From: UBA7328 sp036479115 | GTDB lineage: Bacteria; Bacteroidota; Bacteroidia; Chitinophagales; Saprospiraceae | Direction: 5' to 3' | DNA length: 6,875 nt | Assembly (NCBI GenBank): GCA_036479115.1 | Contig: JAZGFD010000339.1 | Span: forward strand, 1 to 6,875 | The notes under the pieces: generated by a model | Told to the model about the DNA's origin: nothing | The model's database searches: none | What the model saw: only the letters and a program-made list of their open reading frames with translations | Shown: in pieces, positions 1-4,871 of the stretch | Layout: each line of letters starts with the position of its first letter | Position numbering within the stretch: position 1 is the stretch's first letter | Program-made: the position numbers and the translations under genes

Positions 1-127
1 CTGTCCCACCAGCAGCGGCAAAGGTAGGATCTTTCCCATAAACAAGAAGTGTGCCAAGAACACGAAAAGTTTCACTGGTACCAAAAGCCATAACCGTTAA
101 TTCAAATCGTAAGAGATCACTGTCATA
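1..127. repeat. Terminal direct repeat, left copy (circular-contig overlap)
   Basis: These 127 bases are identical to 6749-6875. The reading frame that starts at 451 continues through position 1 into sequence just before 6749 and ends in a normal stop. This fits a circular molecule of 6,748 bp opened by the assembler. The length of 127 equals a k-mer size commonly used by assemblers, which supports an assembly overlap over a biological terminal repeat (inference). Confidence 0.95.
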
Positions 128-451
128 TATTTCGATACGTCCTCCCATATCTTGAACATTACTTTTACCAACCTGGGCTAACTGAGGGATTTGTAAGGAT
201 TCATTGGCAGCCAAAGCAGCATTCGCTAGTAAACCTATTTGAATAGTGCCAACATTAGTAATGCGAATAGTACCATTCCCAGCACCCGCTTTTGTACCTC
301 CAACAGCCATACGAATTGAATTTACGACAAAATGGTTAATTTGACCTGGTGTAATGGTCATCACTCCTGTAGCATCGGAAACGGTTTTAGTAAATGTTTT
401 GTCGAAAACATAAGGTCTATAACTAAACAATTTTTGAACATTTTGAGCCAT
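1..451 (-). CDS. 155-aa beta-rich putative capsid protein, N-terminal part (continues at 6732-6748 across the circle)
   Basis: ATG at 449-451 is preceded by AAGGTG seven bases upstream. The gene runs off the left edge and resumes at 6748, ending at TAA 6732-6734, for 155 residues. The protein has no signal peptide or membrane helix. It is rich in Gly, Ala, Thr and alternating hydrophobic residues typical of beta strands, for example NGTIRITNVGTIQIG (about residues 59-73), GGRIEIYDSD, RFELTVMAFG and FRVLGTLLVYG. It is very likely a virion component, perhaps a single-jelly-roll-sized major or minor capsid protein. That is inferred from size, composition and its pairing with the 128-aa neighbour whose stop lies one base before this ATG. 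No homologue is recognised. Translation is probably coupled to both neighbours, since the downstream Shine-Dalgarno site overlaps this gene's stop. Confidence 0.85.
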   Translation of the reverse strand, partial: MAQNVQKLFSYRPYVFDKTFTKTVSDATGVMTITPGQINHFVVNSIRMAVGGTKAGAGNGTIRITNVGTIQIGLLANAALAANESLQIPQLAQVGKSNVQDMGGRIEIYDSDLLRFELTVMAFGTSETFRVLGTLLVYGKDPTFAAAGGT

Positions 452-452
452 G

Positions 453-839
453 TTAATACACCTTGAAACGAATACGAATATTAGTCACTGCATTAGGAGT
501 AGAAGCATAATCGCAAACAGTAATGCGTACTTTATCACCAGGAACGACAGGGAAATTAATATTTGTCTTAAAGGCATCATGACCGTTACGGGAGATTAGT
601 CTCTCTGTGAAGAATTCCTCAGAACGAGAAATACCAGGATGACGAACAAATAATCTCACATAAACGCTGTTTGTGGTTGTTGGCCCTGTAACAGTCGCAA
701 TGGCTGAACTTAATATGCCATGAAAATTAATATGTAATTGACTAAATTCTTCTGGAGTAAAAATATCCTCTGTTCCTCCACCTGTTAAATCGCTAGCTGG
801 GATTTCAACCTGCATTAAAGCGGTCTTAGGAGGAGGCAA
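453..839 (-). CDS. 128-aa beta-rich putative capsid protein with TTG start
   Basis: I place the start at TTG 837-839 because AAGGAGG lies seven bases upstream and overlaps the stop of the 300-aa gene. The next in-frame ATG (about residue 9) has no comparable site. The protein lacks membrane segments. After a Pro-rich start it shows many short beta strands, such as QLHINFHGIL, AIATVTG, SVYVRLFVRHPG, TNINFPVVPG, DKVRITVCDYAS and TNIRIRFKVY, separated by Thr/Asn/Gly turns. Length and pattern would suit a small jelly roll or other beta sandwich, so I infer a capsid or virion-surface protein that partners the 155-aa and 300-aa proteins. No sequence family is recognised. The stop at 453-455 is one base from the next ATG, which implies translational coupling and possibly fixed stoichiometry. 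Confidence 0.82.
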   Translation of the reverse strand: MPPPKTALMQVEIPASDLTGGGTEDIFTPEEFSQLHINFHGILSSAIATVTGPTTTNSVYVRLFVRHPGISRSEEFFTERLISRNGHDAFKTNINFPVVPGDKVRITVCDYASTPNAVTNIRIRFKVY

Positions 840-851
840 AAGAAGACCTCC

Positions 852-1754
852 TTAATGGTTTCGATAAGCGACTGCTTGGGTTGTATCTGGTGCTGTTCCA
901 GCGGCTACGAGGAGGGTGCTTTGAACAGTAATAGTTACCGCTGCGCCAGTCATAGGAAAACGGGTTGGGAAAGTACGACCTTTTCCTCCTAACTGAATAC
1001 CTTCTGCTACTGTCCCAAGAACAGGATTGAAAAACACACTTAGTGGCCATCGCTGGGGACTGAAATCGGGAATTCCTGTGCATTGAAATTCCATAAATCC
1101 ACTAATTGGATCATCAGCAGTAATTCCATTAGGATTAATTTTCGTTAAAATACCCCTTAATTCTTTTACGCCTGTTGGAATAGGAAGACTCGTAAGACTA
1201 ACAGATCCTCCAGCAGCGGCATGTGCTTTTGCCGCATCGGCTTTCGCTGCGCCACCATCAACACGTGAAGGACGTTGTGCGAGTAATTCTAACGCAAATT
1301 CAGCATCAGGTTCTTGATTTGAATATAAAGTCGCTATTAAAACATCTAATCCTTCTGTACTAGTGACAGAAGGGGTTGCTTTGAAAGATAAGGCAGCATT
1401 GAAAAGTTTCTTTCCGAGAGGTGCACGAAAAGGATAAAAAGCAGTGACAATAGGCGTATAATCGGTATTTGCATCAGCATCGTTCCCACCGCCAGGAATA
1501 ACGATTTCCTCTTCTGAAATGCCTAACGCTTTAGACGATAACTGAAGAATTAAATCAGGTAGATTTTCGGCATCGGTTAACTTGGTTGCACAATAACCAA
1601 TCAGAAAACCAAGAATTGCTTCTGCATCAGGTTTTTCGATTTTTATCTCTGCTGCATTACTATTAACTTTATCAAAAGTGTCTTTTGTCTTTGCTATGGC
1701 TGAATCATAAACTAAGTCTGACCAGACTTTAATTCCAGGTACTTCTACACTCAT
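852..1754 (-). CDS. 300-aa putative major structural protein with Ala/Gly hinge
   Basis: The ATG at 1752-1754 has two tandem AAGGAG sites upstream, the nearer at good spacing, suggesting strong translation as expected for an abundant virion protein (inference). The protein has no signal peptide or membrane helix. Residues 1 to about 80 are mixed helix. Residues 95-140 carry DYTPIVTAFYPFRAPLGKK and a helical stretch. Residues 147-164 form a low-complexity Gly/Ala/Lys/Asp hinge (GGAAKADAAKAHAAAGGS). Residues 165-300 are beta-rich, ending in a strand of the type AAVTITVQSTLLVAAG. This two-domain layout, and the two small beta-rich genes directly downstream, make it the leading major-capsid candidate. 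A spike or scaffold is the main alternative. I recognise no homologue, and the capsid assignment is inference from composition and context. Confidence 0.85.
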   Translation of the reverse strand: MSVEVPGIKVWSDLVYDSAIAKTKDTFDKVNSNAAEIKIEKPDAEAILGFLIGYCATKLTDAENLPDLILQLSSKALGISEEEIVIPGGGNDADANTDYTPIVTAFYPFRAPLGKKLFNAALSFKATPSVTSTEGLDVLIATLYSNQEPDAEFALELLAQRPSRVDGGAAKADAAKAHAAAGGSVSLTSLPIPTGVKELRGILTKINPNGITADDPISGFMEFQCTGIPDFSPQRWPLSVFFNPVLGTVAEGIQLGGKGRTFPTRFPMTGAAVTITVQSTLLVAAGTAPDTTQAVAYRNH

Positions 1755-1777
1755 GTTTTATTTCTCCTTGTTTCTCC

Positions 1778-2251
1778 TTAGTTTAATCGAACAGGTAGTC
1801 TGGTTCGAGCAATTTTTTGATTAAGGCTTTTGAAAACACCTAATTTATTGATTCCCCAAACAATTACATTAGGTATTAGTCCTTTATTGAGTTCACTGAA
1901 GTCAAAAGAAGTTTTGAAGGTTTGACCATCAACTTTAAGTCCTGTATAAGGTGATACTGCACGATTAAAAAGAGCGGCAGCCTTATATTGACTACTGTAA
2001 CCTTTAAGTGGCATAATATTAAAAAGCCAGTCTCCAGTCTGAACAATAGGAATGATATTCGCACCAATTGATAAAACAGGAATTCGGATTTCTTTCATTC
2101 GTGCACGAATTCGGTCACGAGTTGCCTTTGGTGTTTTAAGAGATTTACGATGAGTTTTTGCTATAAAAACAGATGTAGCCTCTCCATCTATTACTGCCGT
2201 ACCTACACGATAGCCTGGAGGTACAACCATTAATGCTTTAGCGTTTCCCAT
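1778..2251 (-). CDS. 157-aa basic protein with hydrophobic patches, putative virion component
   Basis: ATG at 2249-2251 with AAAGGA about ten bases upstream. The N-terminal third is beta-like (YRVGTAVIDGEATSVFIAKTH). Next comes a strongly basic stretch at about residues 34-56 (HRKSLKTPKATRDRIRARMK), then a hydrophobic segment IPVLSIGANIIPIVQTG that is too short and interrupted to be a confident membrane helix. The C-terminal half contains YTGLKVDGQTF, GLIPNVIVWGIN and a basic end, ARTRLPVRLN. Overall it is positively charged, so it could contact DNA or an inner membrane face in the virion. It sits between the membrane-anchored 206-aa protein and the putative major structural protein. I cannot name a family. 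Stop-to-start distance to the next gene is short, and the downstream Shine-Dalgarno site overlaps its stop. Confidence 0.8.
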   Translation of the reverse strand: MGNAKALMVVPPGYRVGTAVIDGEATSVFIAKTHRKSLKTPKATRDRIRARMKEIRIPVLSIGANIIPIVQTGDWLFNIMPLKGYSSQYKAAALFNRAVSPYTGLKVDGQTFKTSFDFSELNKGLIPNVIVWGINKLGVFKSLNQKIARTRLPVRLN

Positions 2252-2322
2252 TTTGTTTTTGTCCTTTAAATTTTATTTACAAAAACAATTGATTATATCC
2301 TATTTAAGGTTATTCTAAGTAG

Positions 2323-2943
2323 TTAAAAACCGCCTCGTGATCTTGTTTGTGTGGTTGAGGGAGTTCCTTGATTAATACCAGGAATAAGATTAAATAATCC
2401 CCATTCATTCGCTTTTGATATTAAAGCGACAAAATCTCTGGGATTCTTCTGTGCATCCTCTTGCCAATTGGGATAAACTTTATCTAACAAAAAAGCGTAA
2501 CCAGGAGGTAAAGATTCCGCAATGGTATTAACAGCCATAGCTCCGAGTGCTGTATCTGTTTTCTTGTCCATTTTTTTTATTTCTGTTGCTGTTAATGGTT
2601 GAGATCCAGTAATCTGAGGAATAATACTGCTAAGAGATTCTTGAAAAACATCAGTAATATAATTTGTTAGCGTGTTTTGGTTCTTTTCATCAGAAAATAA
2701 GGCTGTTACTCCTTCCATAACTGAGGATGTAATTAACATCTGAACAGACTCAGATTGTAACTCTTTTCTGAAAACATCTTGACTTTGCAGCAAAAACTCT
2801 GAAAAAATATCTTGAATTGGTAACTCAGACTCGTTATTTCCTAATTGTTGGGCTTTTTTTCTAAAATAAATGGCTAATATTCCAACAGAAAGACCTAGTA
2901 CAATTAAATTTCCTATAATGGTTGCTATGAGTATTTCAATCAT
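2323..2943 (-). CDS. 206-aa single-pass membrane protein, first gene of the minus-strand operon
   Basis: ATG at 2941-2943 is preceded by GTTGATTTAAA with no Shine-Dalgarno site, so it may be translated from a leaderless or nearly leaderless transcript. Residues 4-27 are one uninterrupted hydrophobic helix (ILIATIIGNLIVLGLSVGIL and onward), followed by RKK, which predicts an N-terminal anchor with the remainder in the cytoplasm or virion interior. Residues 40 to about 140 are helical and Gln/Ser-rich. The C-terminal part has NWQEDAQKNPRDFVALI and a disordered tail ending in RSRGGF. In a virus-like operon this suits a virion membrane or assembly protein. A plasmid-encoded membrane protein would look the same. 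No family recognised. Confidence 0.82.
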   Translation of the reverse strand: MIEILIATIIGNLIVLGLSVGILAIYFRKKAQQLGNNESELPIQDIFSEFLLQSQDVFRKELQSESVQMLITSSVMEGVTALFSDEKNQNTLTNYITDVFQESLSSIIPQITGSQPLTATEIKKMDKKTDTALGAMAVNTIAESLPPGYAFLLDKVYPNWQEDAQKNPRDFVALISKANEWGLFNLIPGINQGTPSTTQTRSRGGF

Positions 2944-2959
2944 TTTAAATCAACTAATT

Positions 2960-2995
2960 GAAAAAATTGTTACTAGTACCTTTAAATTTTTTCCT
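2960..2995 (-). promoter_or_regulatory. Probable promoter of the minus-strand (structural) operon
   Basis: Read on the minus strand, GGAAAAAATTTAAAGG (around 2979-2994) resembles an archaeal purine-rich BRE followed by an AT-rich TATA box. Initiation about 26 bases downstream would fall near 2957, leaving a leader of roughly 14 bases without a Shine-Dalgarno site. I see no bacterial -35/-10 pair as good. A related ATTTAAAGG string also precedes the 157-aa gene, so this is suggestive only. Confidence 0.4.
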
Positions 2996-3026
2996 TCTGG
3001 AGTGGAAATTGCACCGTGTGGGTTTG
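2995..3026 (+). repeat. Long direct repeat, copy 1 (TGGAGTGGAAATTG core)
   Basis: The 14-bp core at 2998-3011 recurs exactly at 3194-3207. After the core both copies continue into G-rich DNA of similar pattern (here GTGTGGGTTTG, there GTGCGGGTTCG). Both are preceded by TTCT, so the similarity covers about 30 bp. The copies lie 196 bp apart in the same orientation, as iterons or protein-binding sites would. Confidence 0.75.
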
Positions 3027-3111
3027 AAAAAAAATATGTAATCCAGACACCCCCTTTGGTTTCCAGTCGAAACTTTTTTCGAACCAGGTCTCAAAAAAAA
3101 ATTAGTTCGAA

Positions 3112-3129
3112 TGCTTCGATTGCTTCGAT
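3112..3129 (+). repeat. Tandem 9-bp repeat TGCTTCGAT x2
   Basis: Two exact adjacent copies of TGCTTCGAT, followed by a third TG start. They belong to a cluster of TTCGA motifs at 3078, 3106, 3115, 3124, 3232 and 3284, far denser than expected in AT-rich DNA. Possible iterons. Confidence 0.6.
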
Positions 3130-3168
3130 TGATAACTACTATATATATATAATATAACTATTTATAGC

Positions 3169-3186
3169 TAGTAGTAGTAGTAGTAG
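3169..3186 (+). repeat. (TAG)6 trinucleotide tract
   Basis: Six perfect TAG units lie between an AT-rich stretch (ATATATATATATAA type, about 3139-3152) and the second long repeat. It is noncoding. It may be a slippage-prone spacer or a flexible element in the origin region, and its length may vary between individual genomes. Confidence 0.9.
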
Positions 3187-3188
3187 TC

Positions 3189-3222
3189 TTCTATGGAGTG
3201 GAAATTGTGGGGTGCGGGTTCG
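3189..3222 (+). repeat. Long direct repeat, copy 2 (TGGAGTGGAAATTG core)
   Basis: Second exact copy of the 14-bp core (3194-3207), again followed by G-rich sequence (GGGGTGCGGGTTCG). It directly abuts the perfect hairpin at 3221-3240. The shared TGGAAATT end also matches the TTCCAATGGAAATT element at 3368, so the two repeat families may be related. Confidence 0.75.
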
Positions 3223-3240
3223 TATCATTTGTTCGATACG
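3221..3240. other. Perfect hairpin CGTATC-8 nt-GATACG followed by T-run
   Basis: Six-bp perfect stem, eight-base loop ATTTGTTC, then TTTTT. It could be a nicking or single-strand origin hairpin, or a terminator-like element. A second perfect hairpin (ATTACA-TTTTT-TGTAAT, 3253-3269) follows 12 bases later, and TCGAAA-CTTT-TTTCGA lies at 3067-3082. Confidence 0.5.
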
Positions 3241-3294
3241 TTTTTGAAATTTATTACATTTTTTGTAATGCAATTAACCCCATTTCGAAAAAAG

Positions 3295-3439
3295 TTTCCA
3301 ATGGAAACGAACAAGTCTCCTATGAATTCCTGATACAAAAAATTTTTTTCCTTGAATCTCCTTCCTATTTCCAATGGAAATTATGATTTTAACAAGACTT
3401 TTTTTCAATTCTAATGGAAAAGAACCGTTCTAATGGAAG
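3295..3439 (+). promoter_or_regulatory. Four TTCYAATGGAA elements (putative operators or iterons)
   Basis: The sites are 3295-3307 and 3368-3380 (both TTTCCAATGGAAA), 3409-3420 (TTCTAATGGAAA) and 3428-3439 (TTCTAATGGAAG). The consensus is a near-perfect palindrome (TTCCA-N-TGGAA). The last copy ends just upstream of the TATA-like element of the plus-strand operon, and gaps between sites shorten toward it. They could be bound by the RHH protein encoded at 3692-4000, or act as replication iterons. The repeats are seen directly; the binding partner is inferred. Confidence 0.65.
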
Positions 3440-3440
3440 T

Positions 3441-3480
3441 ATAGAAACATTATTATAGGATCATATTATCTAATGTTATT
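3441..3480 (+). promoter_or_regulatory. Probable promoter of the plus-strand (early) operon
   Basis: GAAAC followed by ATTATTATA (3444-3457) fits an archaeal BRE/TATA arrangement, with initiation expected near 3480 and a leader of about 30 bases carrying AGGTGA before the ATG at 3511. TATAAAATA at 3487-3495 also looks TATA- or -10-like. It sits too close to the gene for an archaeal TATA box and lacks a good -35 for a bacterial promoter. Confidence 0.4.
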
Positions 3481-3481
3481 G

Positions 3482-3500
3482 TATCATATAAAATATGATA
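3482..3500. promoter_or_regulatory. 19-bp perfect palindrome TATCATAT-AAA-ATATGATA (putative operator)
   Basis: Eight-bp perfect arms around a three-base centre end right against the Shine-Dalgarno site of the first plus-strand gene. A third half-site, ATCATAT, lies at 3460-3466, 23 bases upstream in direct orientation. Placement over the expected start of transcription suggests autorepression, most simply by the RHH protein from the second gene. An RNA hairpin masking the ribosome site is the alternative. Confidence 0.6.
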
Positions 3501-3510
3501 GGTGAAAAAA

Positions 3511-3690
3511 ATGAAAATAAAAATAAGAAAACTAAAAATTAGTCAAAGAAAACCAAAAGAGTCTGATTCATGTGGAAATTGCTTTTTTGATACATATACA
3601 AGCAATTTAGAACCTTGTTTTTCCTGCACAAGAAATCCTGTAACTTCAAGTGAAGATAATTGGGCTGGAAATGAATATGAGGACGATTAA
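3511..3690 (+). CDS. 59-aa four-cysteine zinc-binding-like protein, first gene of the plus-strand operon
   Basis: I choose ATG 3511 over the in-frame GTG 3502 because AGGTGA sits at correct spacing before the ATG and overlaps the GTG. The first 20 residues are highly basic (KIKIRKLKISQRKPK). C21-x2-C24 and C36-x2-C39 could bind one zinc as a small ribbon or knuckle. The C-terminal end is acidic (EYEDD). A basic tail plus zinc knuckle is common in small viral and archaeal regulators, but no family is recognised. Its position next to the palindromic operator and its early-operon location suggest nucleic-acid or protein binding (inference). Stop TAA is one base before the next ATG. Confidence 0.75.
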   Translation: MKIKIRKLKISQRKPKESDSCGNCFFDTYTSNLEPCFSCTRNPVTSSEDNWAGNEYEDD

Positions 3691-3691
3691 A

Positions 3692-4000
3692 ATGAGTTTT
3701 GCTAAAACAGTGACCTTAGATCAAAAATCAATTGACTTCCTTAATATCCTAATGGAAGATTTGAACATTAAAAATTTTAGTCAGGCTTTACGTATCGCTA
3801 TAACCTATGCTACTATTTACAAAACAAAAACAGGCGAAAGAAACAAACAGGCTGAATTAATAGCCATATTAAAATATCAACATTCAGAATTCATTAAATC
3901 AGTAGCAAAAAACGAAAAAGTTTTAAAAGAAATAAATTCAATTCTACTTTCTCGTTGGTCTGATAAGCAAAAAGTAGCCAAATTAAAGGAGATTTTATAA
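3692..4000 (+). CDS. 102-aa ribbon-helix-helix (CopG/Arc-like) DNA-binding protein
   Basis: Start ATG 3692 has GAGG nine bases upstream. Upstream in-frame ATGs exist (3650) but lie inside the preceding gene. The N-terminal 42 residues fit the RHH fold: strand AKTVTLD (residues 4-10), helix SIDFLNILMEDLN (13-25), then NFSQALRIAITYA (28-40) as second helix, with the usual Ser/Ala pattern. RHH proteins dimerise and place the strand in the major groove of short palindromic or repeated sites. Residues 50-102 are a charged helical extension, probably for oligomerisation or partner contact. It is the obvious candidate to bind the TTCYAATGGAA elements or the 3482-3500 palindrome upstream, as autoregulator, copy-number control or early/late switch (inference). 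Its stop overlaps the next ATG (TAATG). Confidence 0.85.
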   Translation: MSFAKTVTLDQKSIDFLNILMEDLNIKNFSQALRIAITYATIYKTKTGERNKQAELIAILKYQHSEFIKSVAKNEKVLKEINSILLSRWSDKQKVAKLKEIL

Positions 4001-4239
4001 TGTCTGAAGAATTAAATGAAGGTATTAAATTAGGTATCGAAATAGCGAAACTAAGACAAAAAATAATCGAATTGCCTTTAGATGAACTCTTACAAAAGAC
4101 AAATCATTGGGAAACCATTACTCCATTGATAGATCCAAGTTTATTCATAAAAGAAAGTAAGAGAGTGAGTGAATTTAAAGCAATAGTTAGAATACTAGCT
4201 AGAGCAAAAAATCAATTCCTTCAGATAGGGAGTAATTAA
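4000..4239 (+). CDS. 79-aa helical protein of unknown function
   Basis: ATG 4000-4002 shares its first base with the stop of the RHH gene (TAATG), and AAGGAG stands eight bases upstream, so the two are translationally coupled. The protein is predicted almost wholly helical with charged and hydrophobic heptad-like spacing (EGIKLGIEIAKLRQKIIEL, then EFKAIVRILARAKNQFL). There are no Cys pairs, signal peptide or membrane helix. Coupling to the RHH regulator suggests a partner or accessory regulator, but this is inference from position only. No family recognised. Confidence 0.78.
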   Translation: MSEELNEGIKLGIEIAKLRQKIIELPLDELLQKTNHWETITPLIDPSLFIKESKRVSEFKAIVRILARAKNQFLQIGSN

Positions 4240-4240
4240 A

Positions 4241-4369
4241 ATGAAAACTCCTGAAGAAATAGAAATAATGCGAGACAAACAATCAGAAAAATGGATGGAA
4301 ACAAAGGAAATATTCTATTTAGTTGGTTATTTCTGGCTTAATTGGGTTCTTAGAGAGGAAAAACGATGA
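4241..4369 (+). CDS. 42-aa peptide with a hydrophobic aromatic segment
   Basis: This short gene fills the gap between two clear genes. ATG 4241 follows the upstream TAA by one base, GGGAG lies eight bases upstream, and its TGA overlaps the next ATG (ATGA). The N-terminal 23 residues are charged (TPEEIEIMRDKQSEKWMETKE). Residues 24-37 (IFYLVGYFWLNWVL) are strongly hydrophobic and aromatic, and the tail REEKR is charged. The hydrophobic part is short for a membrane span but could form an amphipathic or membrane-associated helix, as in small viral membrane or lysis-like peptides. That role is speculative. Operon packing is the main support for its reality. Confidence 0.7.
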   Translation: MKTPEEIEIMRDKQSEKWMETKEIFYLVGYFWLNWVLREEKR

Positions 4370-4554
4370 GAACTAAAAAAGAGATCGAAATAAGAAAAAA
4401 CGGTGAATGGGTTCCTGTTTCTGCTATAATTAGCGAATCTTTGTTATGCAAAAGATCAGGTTGTAATCGTAAACCTGGTGGAGGTAGACACACTACGACA
4501 TTATATTGTTCGGTAAAATGCGCACAAAAAGATATGTGGAGAAATAAAAAATGA
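4366..4554 (+). CDS. 62-aa treble-clef-like zinc protein
   Basis: The ATG overlaps the previous TGA by four bases, with GAGAGGAA upstream. Cysteines at 28, 33, 48 and 52 (LCKRSGCNRK, then YCSVKCAQKDMW) form a C-x4-C / C-x2-to-3-C pattern with a Gly-rich loop (PGGGR) and His between them, typical of a treble-clef or small zinc finger in which the second pair starts a helix. Such modules are frequent in small phage and archaeal-virus proteins next to HNH nucleases. The C-terminal end is basic, so nucleic-acid binding is plausible. Its stop overlaps the HNH gene start (ATGA), tying the two in expression. No named family recognised. Confidence 0.78.
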   Translation: MRTKKEIEIRKNGEWVPVSAIISESLLCKRSGCNRKPGGGRHTTTLYCSVKCAQKDMWRNKK

Positions 4555-4862
4555 TTAGTAATTCTGAAGAAAAAAGATCTGGATTAAATCCACGAGAAAA
4601 ACGGGAATTAAGAGGAAAAGTAGCGTTTAGGCAAAATTTTAAATGTTATGGCTGCGAATTGCCATTGATTCCAAAAAACGGTCAATCTCATTTACACCAT
4701 TTAGATGGAAATCCTAAAAATAACCATCCTTTAAATCTCGTTGTTGTGTGTCCATTAGATCATTGGTTCATCCATGATTATATGACACCAGATGATAGAA
4801 AACTTTTTCAGAGAAGAAAGAAAAAGAAAATACGTTATAAAACACTACCAAAATTTCTTTGA
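4551..4862 (+). CDS. HNH endonuclease (103 aa)
   Basis: ATG 4551 overlaps the preceding stop, with GGAGA eight bases upstream. After a basic N-terminus, C32-x2-C35 opens the zinc site. H49-H50 in SHLHHLDGNPKNN supplies the HNH signature, followed by N62 in the LNLVVVC strand, C67, H71 and H75-D76. This is a complete single-domain ββα-metal HNH nuclease that cuts or nicks DNA in other family members. The C-terminal tail is very basic (QRRKKKKIRYK), fitting DNA binding. The final zinc pair is C-x3-H where C-x2-C is more usual. It is the only recognisable enzyme in the genome. Roles could include nicking the origin, resolving replication products, host-DNA attack or homing. None is shown by the sequence. 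Confidence 0.9.
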   Translation: MISNSEEKRSGLNPREKRELRGKVAFRQNFKCYGCELPLIPKNGQSHLHHLDGNPKNNHPLNLVVVCPLDHWFIHDYMTPDDRKLFQRRKKKKIRYKTLPKFL

Positions 4863-4871
4863 GGAATACAA

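Larger units (their letters stand above)
2944..3510. other. 567-bp divergent intergenic region, candidate replication origin and control region
   Basis: No gene is convincing here. The region is the only long noncoding stretch in a genome where other gaps are mostly under 100 bases. It contains direct repeats, four TTCYAATGGAA elements, six TTCGA motifs between 3078 and 3289, perfect hairpins at 3067-3082, 3221-3240 and 3253-3269, an AT dinucleotide tract near 3139-3152, a (TAG)6 tract and a 19-bp palindrome at 3482-3500. Iterated sites plus AT-rich and hairpin DNA between divergent operons are typical of an origin combined with bidirectional promoters. No initiator protein is encoded that would confirm it, so the origin role is inferred. 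Confidence 0.6.

Noticed and set aside
826..1083. 85-aa minus-strand frame inside the 300-aa gene
   Set aside because: Ser/Arg-rich out-of-frame shadow of the 300-aa coding sequence.
2870..3157. 95-aa plus-strand open frame at the start of the intergenic region
   Set aside because: Starts antisense inside the 206-aa gene without a ribosome site, runs through repeats and homopolymers, and ends in translated AT repeat (YYIYII).
3198..3386. 62-aa plus-strand open frame in the intergenic region
   Set aside because: GTG start lies within the repeat core, and the frame covers both hairpins and two boxes. It is better explained as noncoding control DNA.
3749..3758. CTAATGGAAG inside the RHH gene as a fifth box
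   Set aside because: It shares ten bases with the 3428 site, but lies in coding sequence (LMED) and lacks the left palindromic arm. It could be chance.
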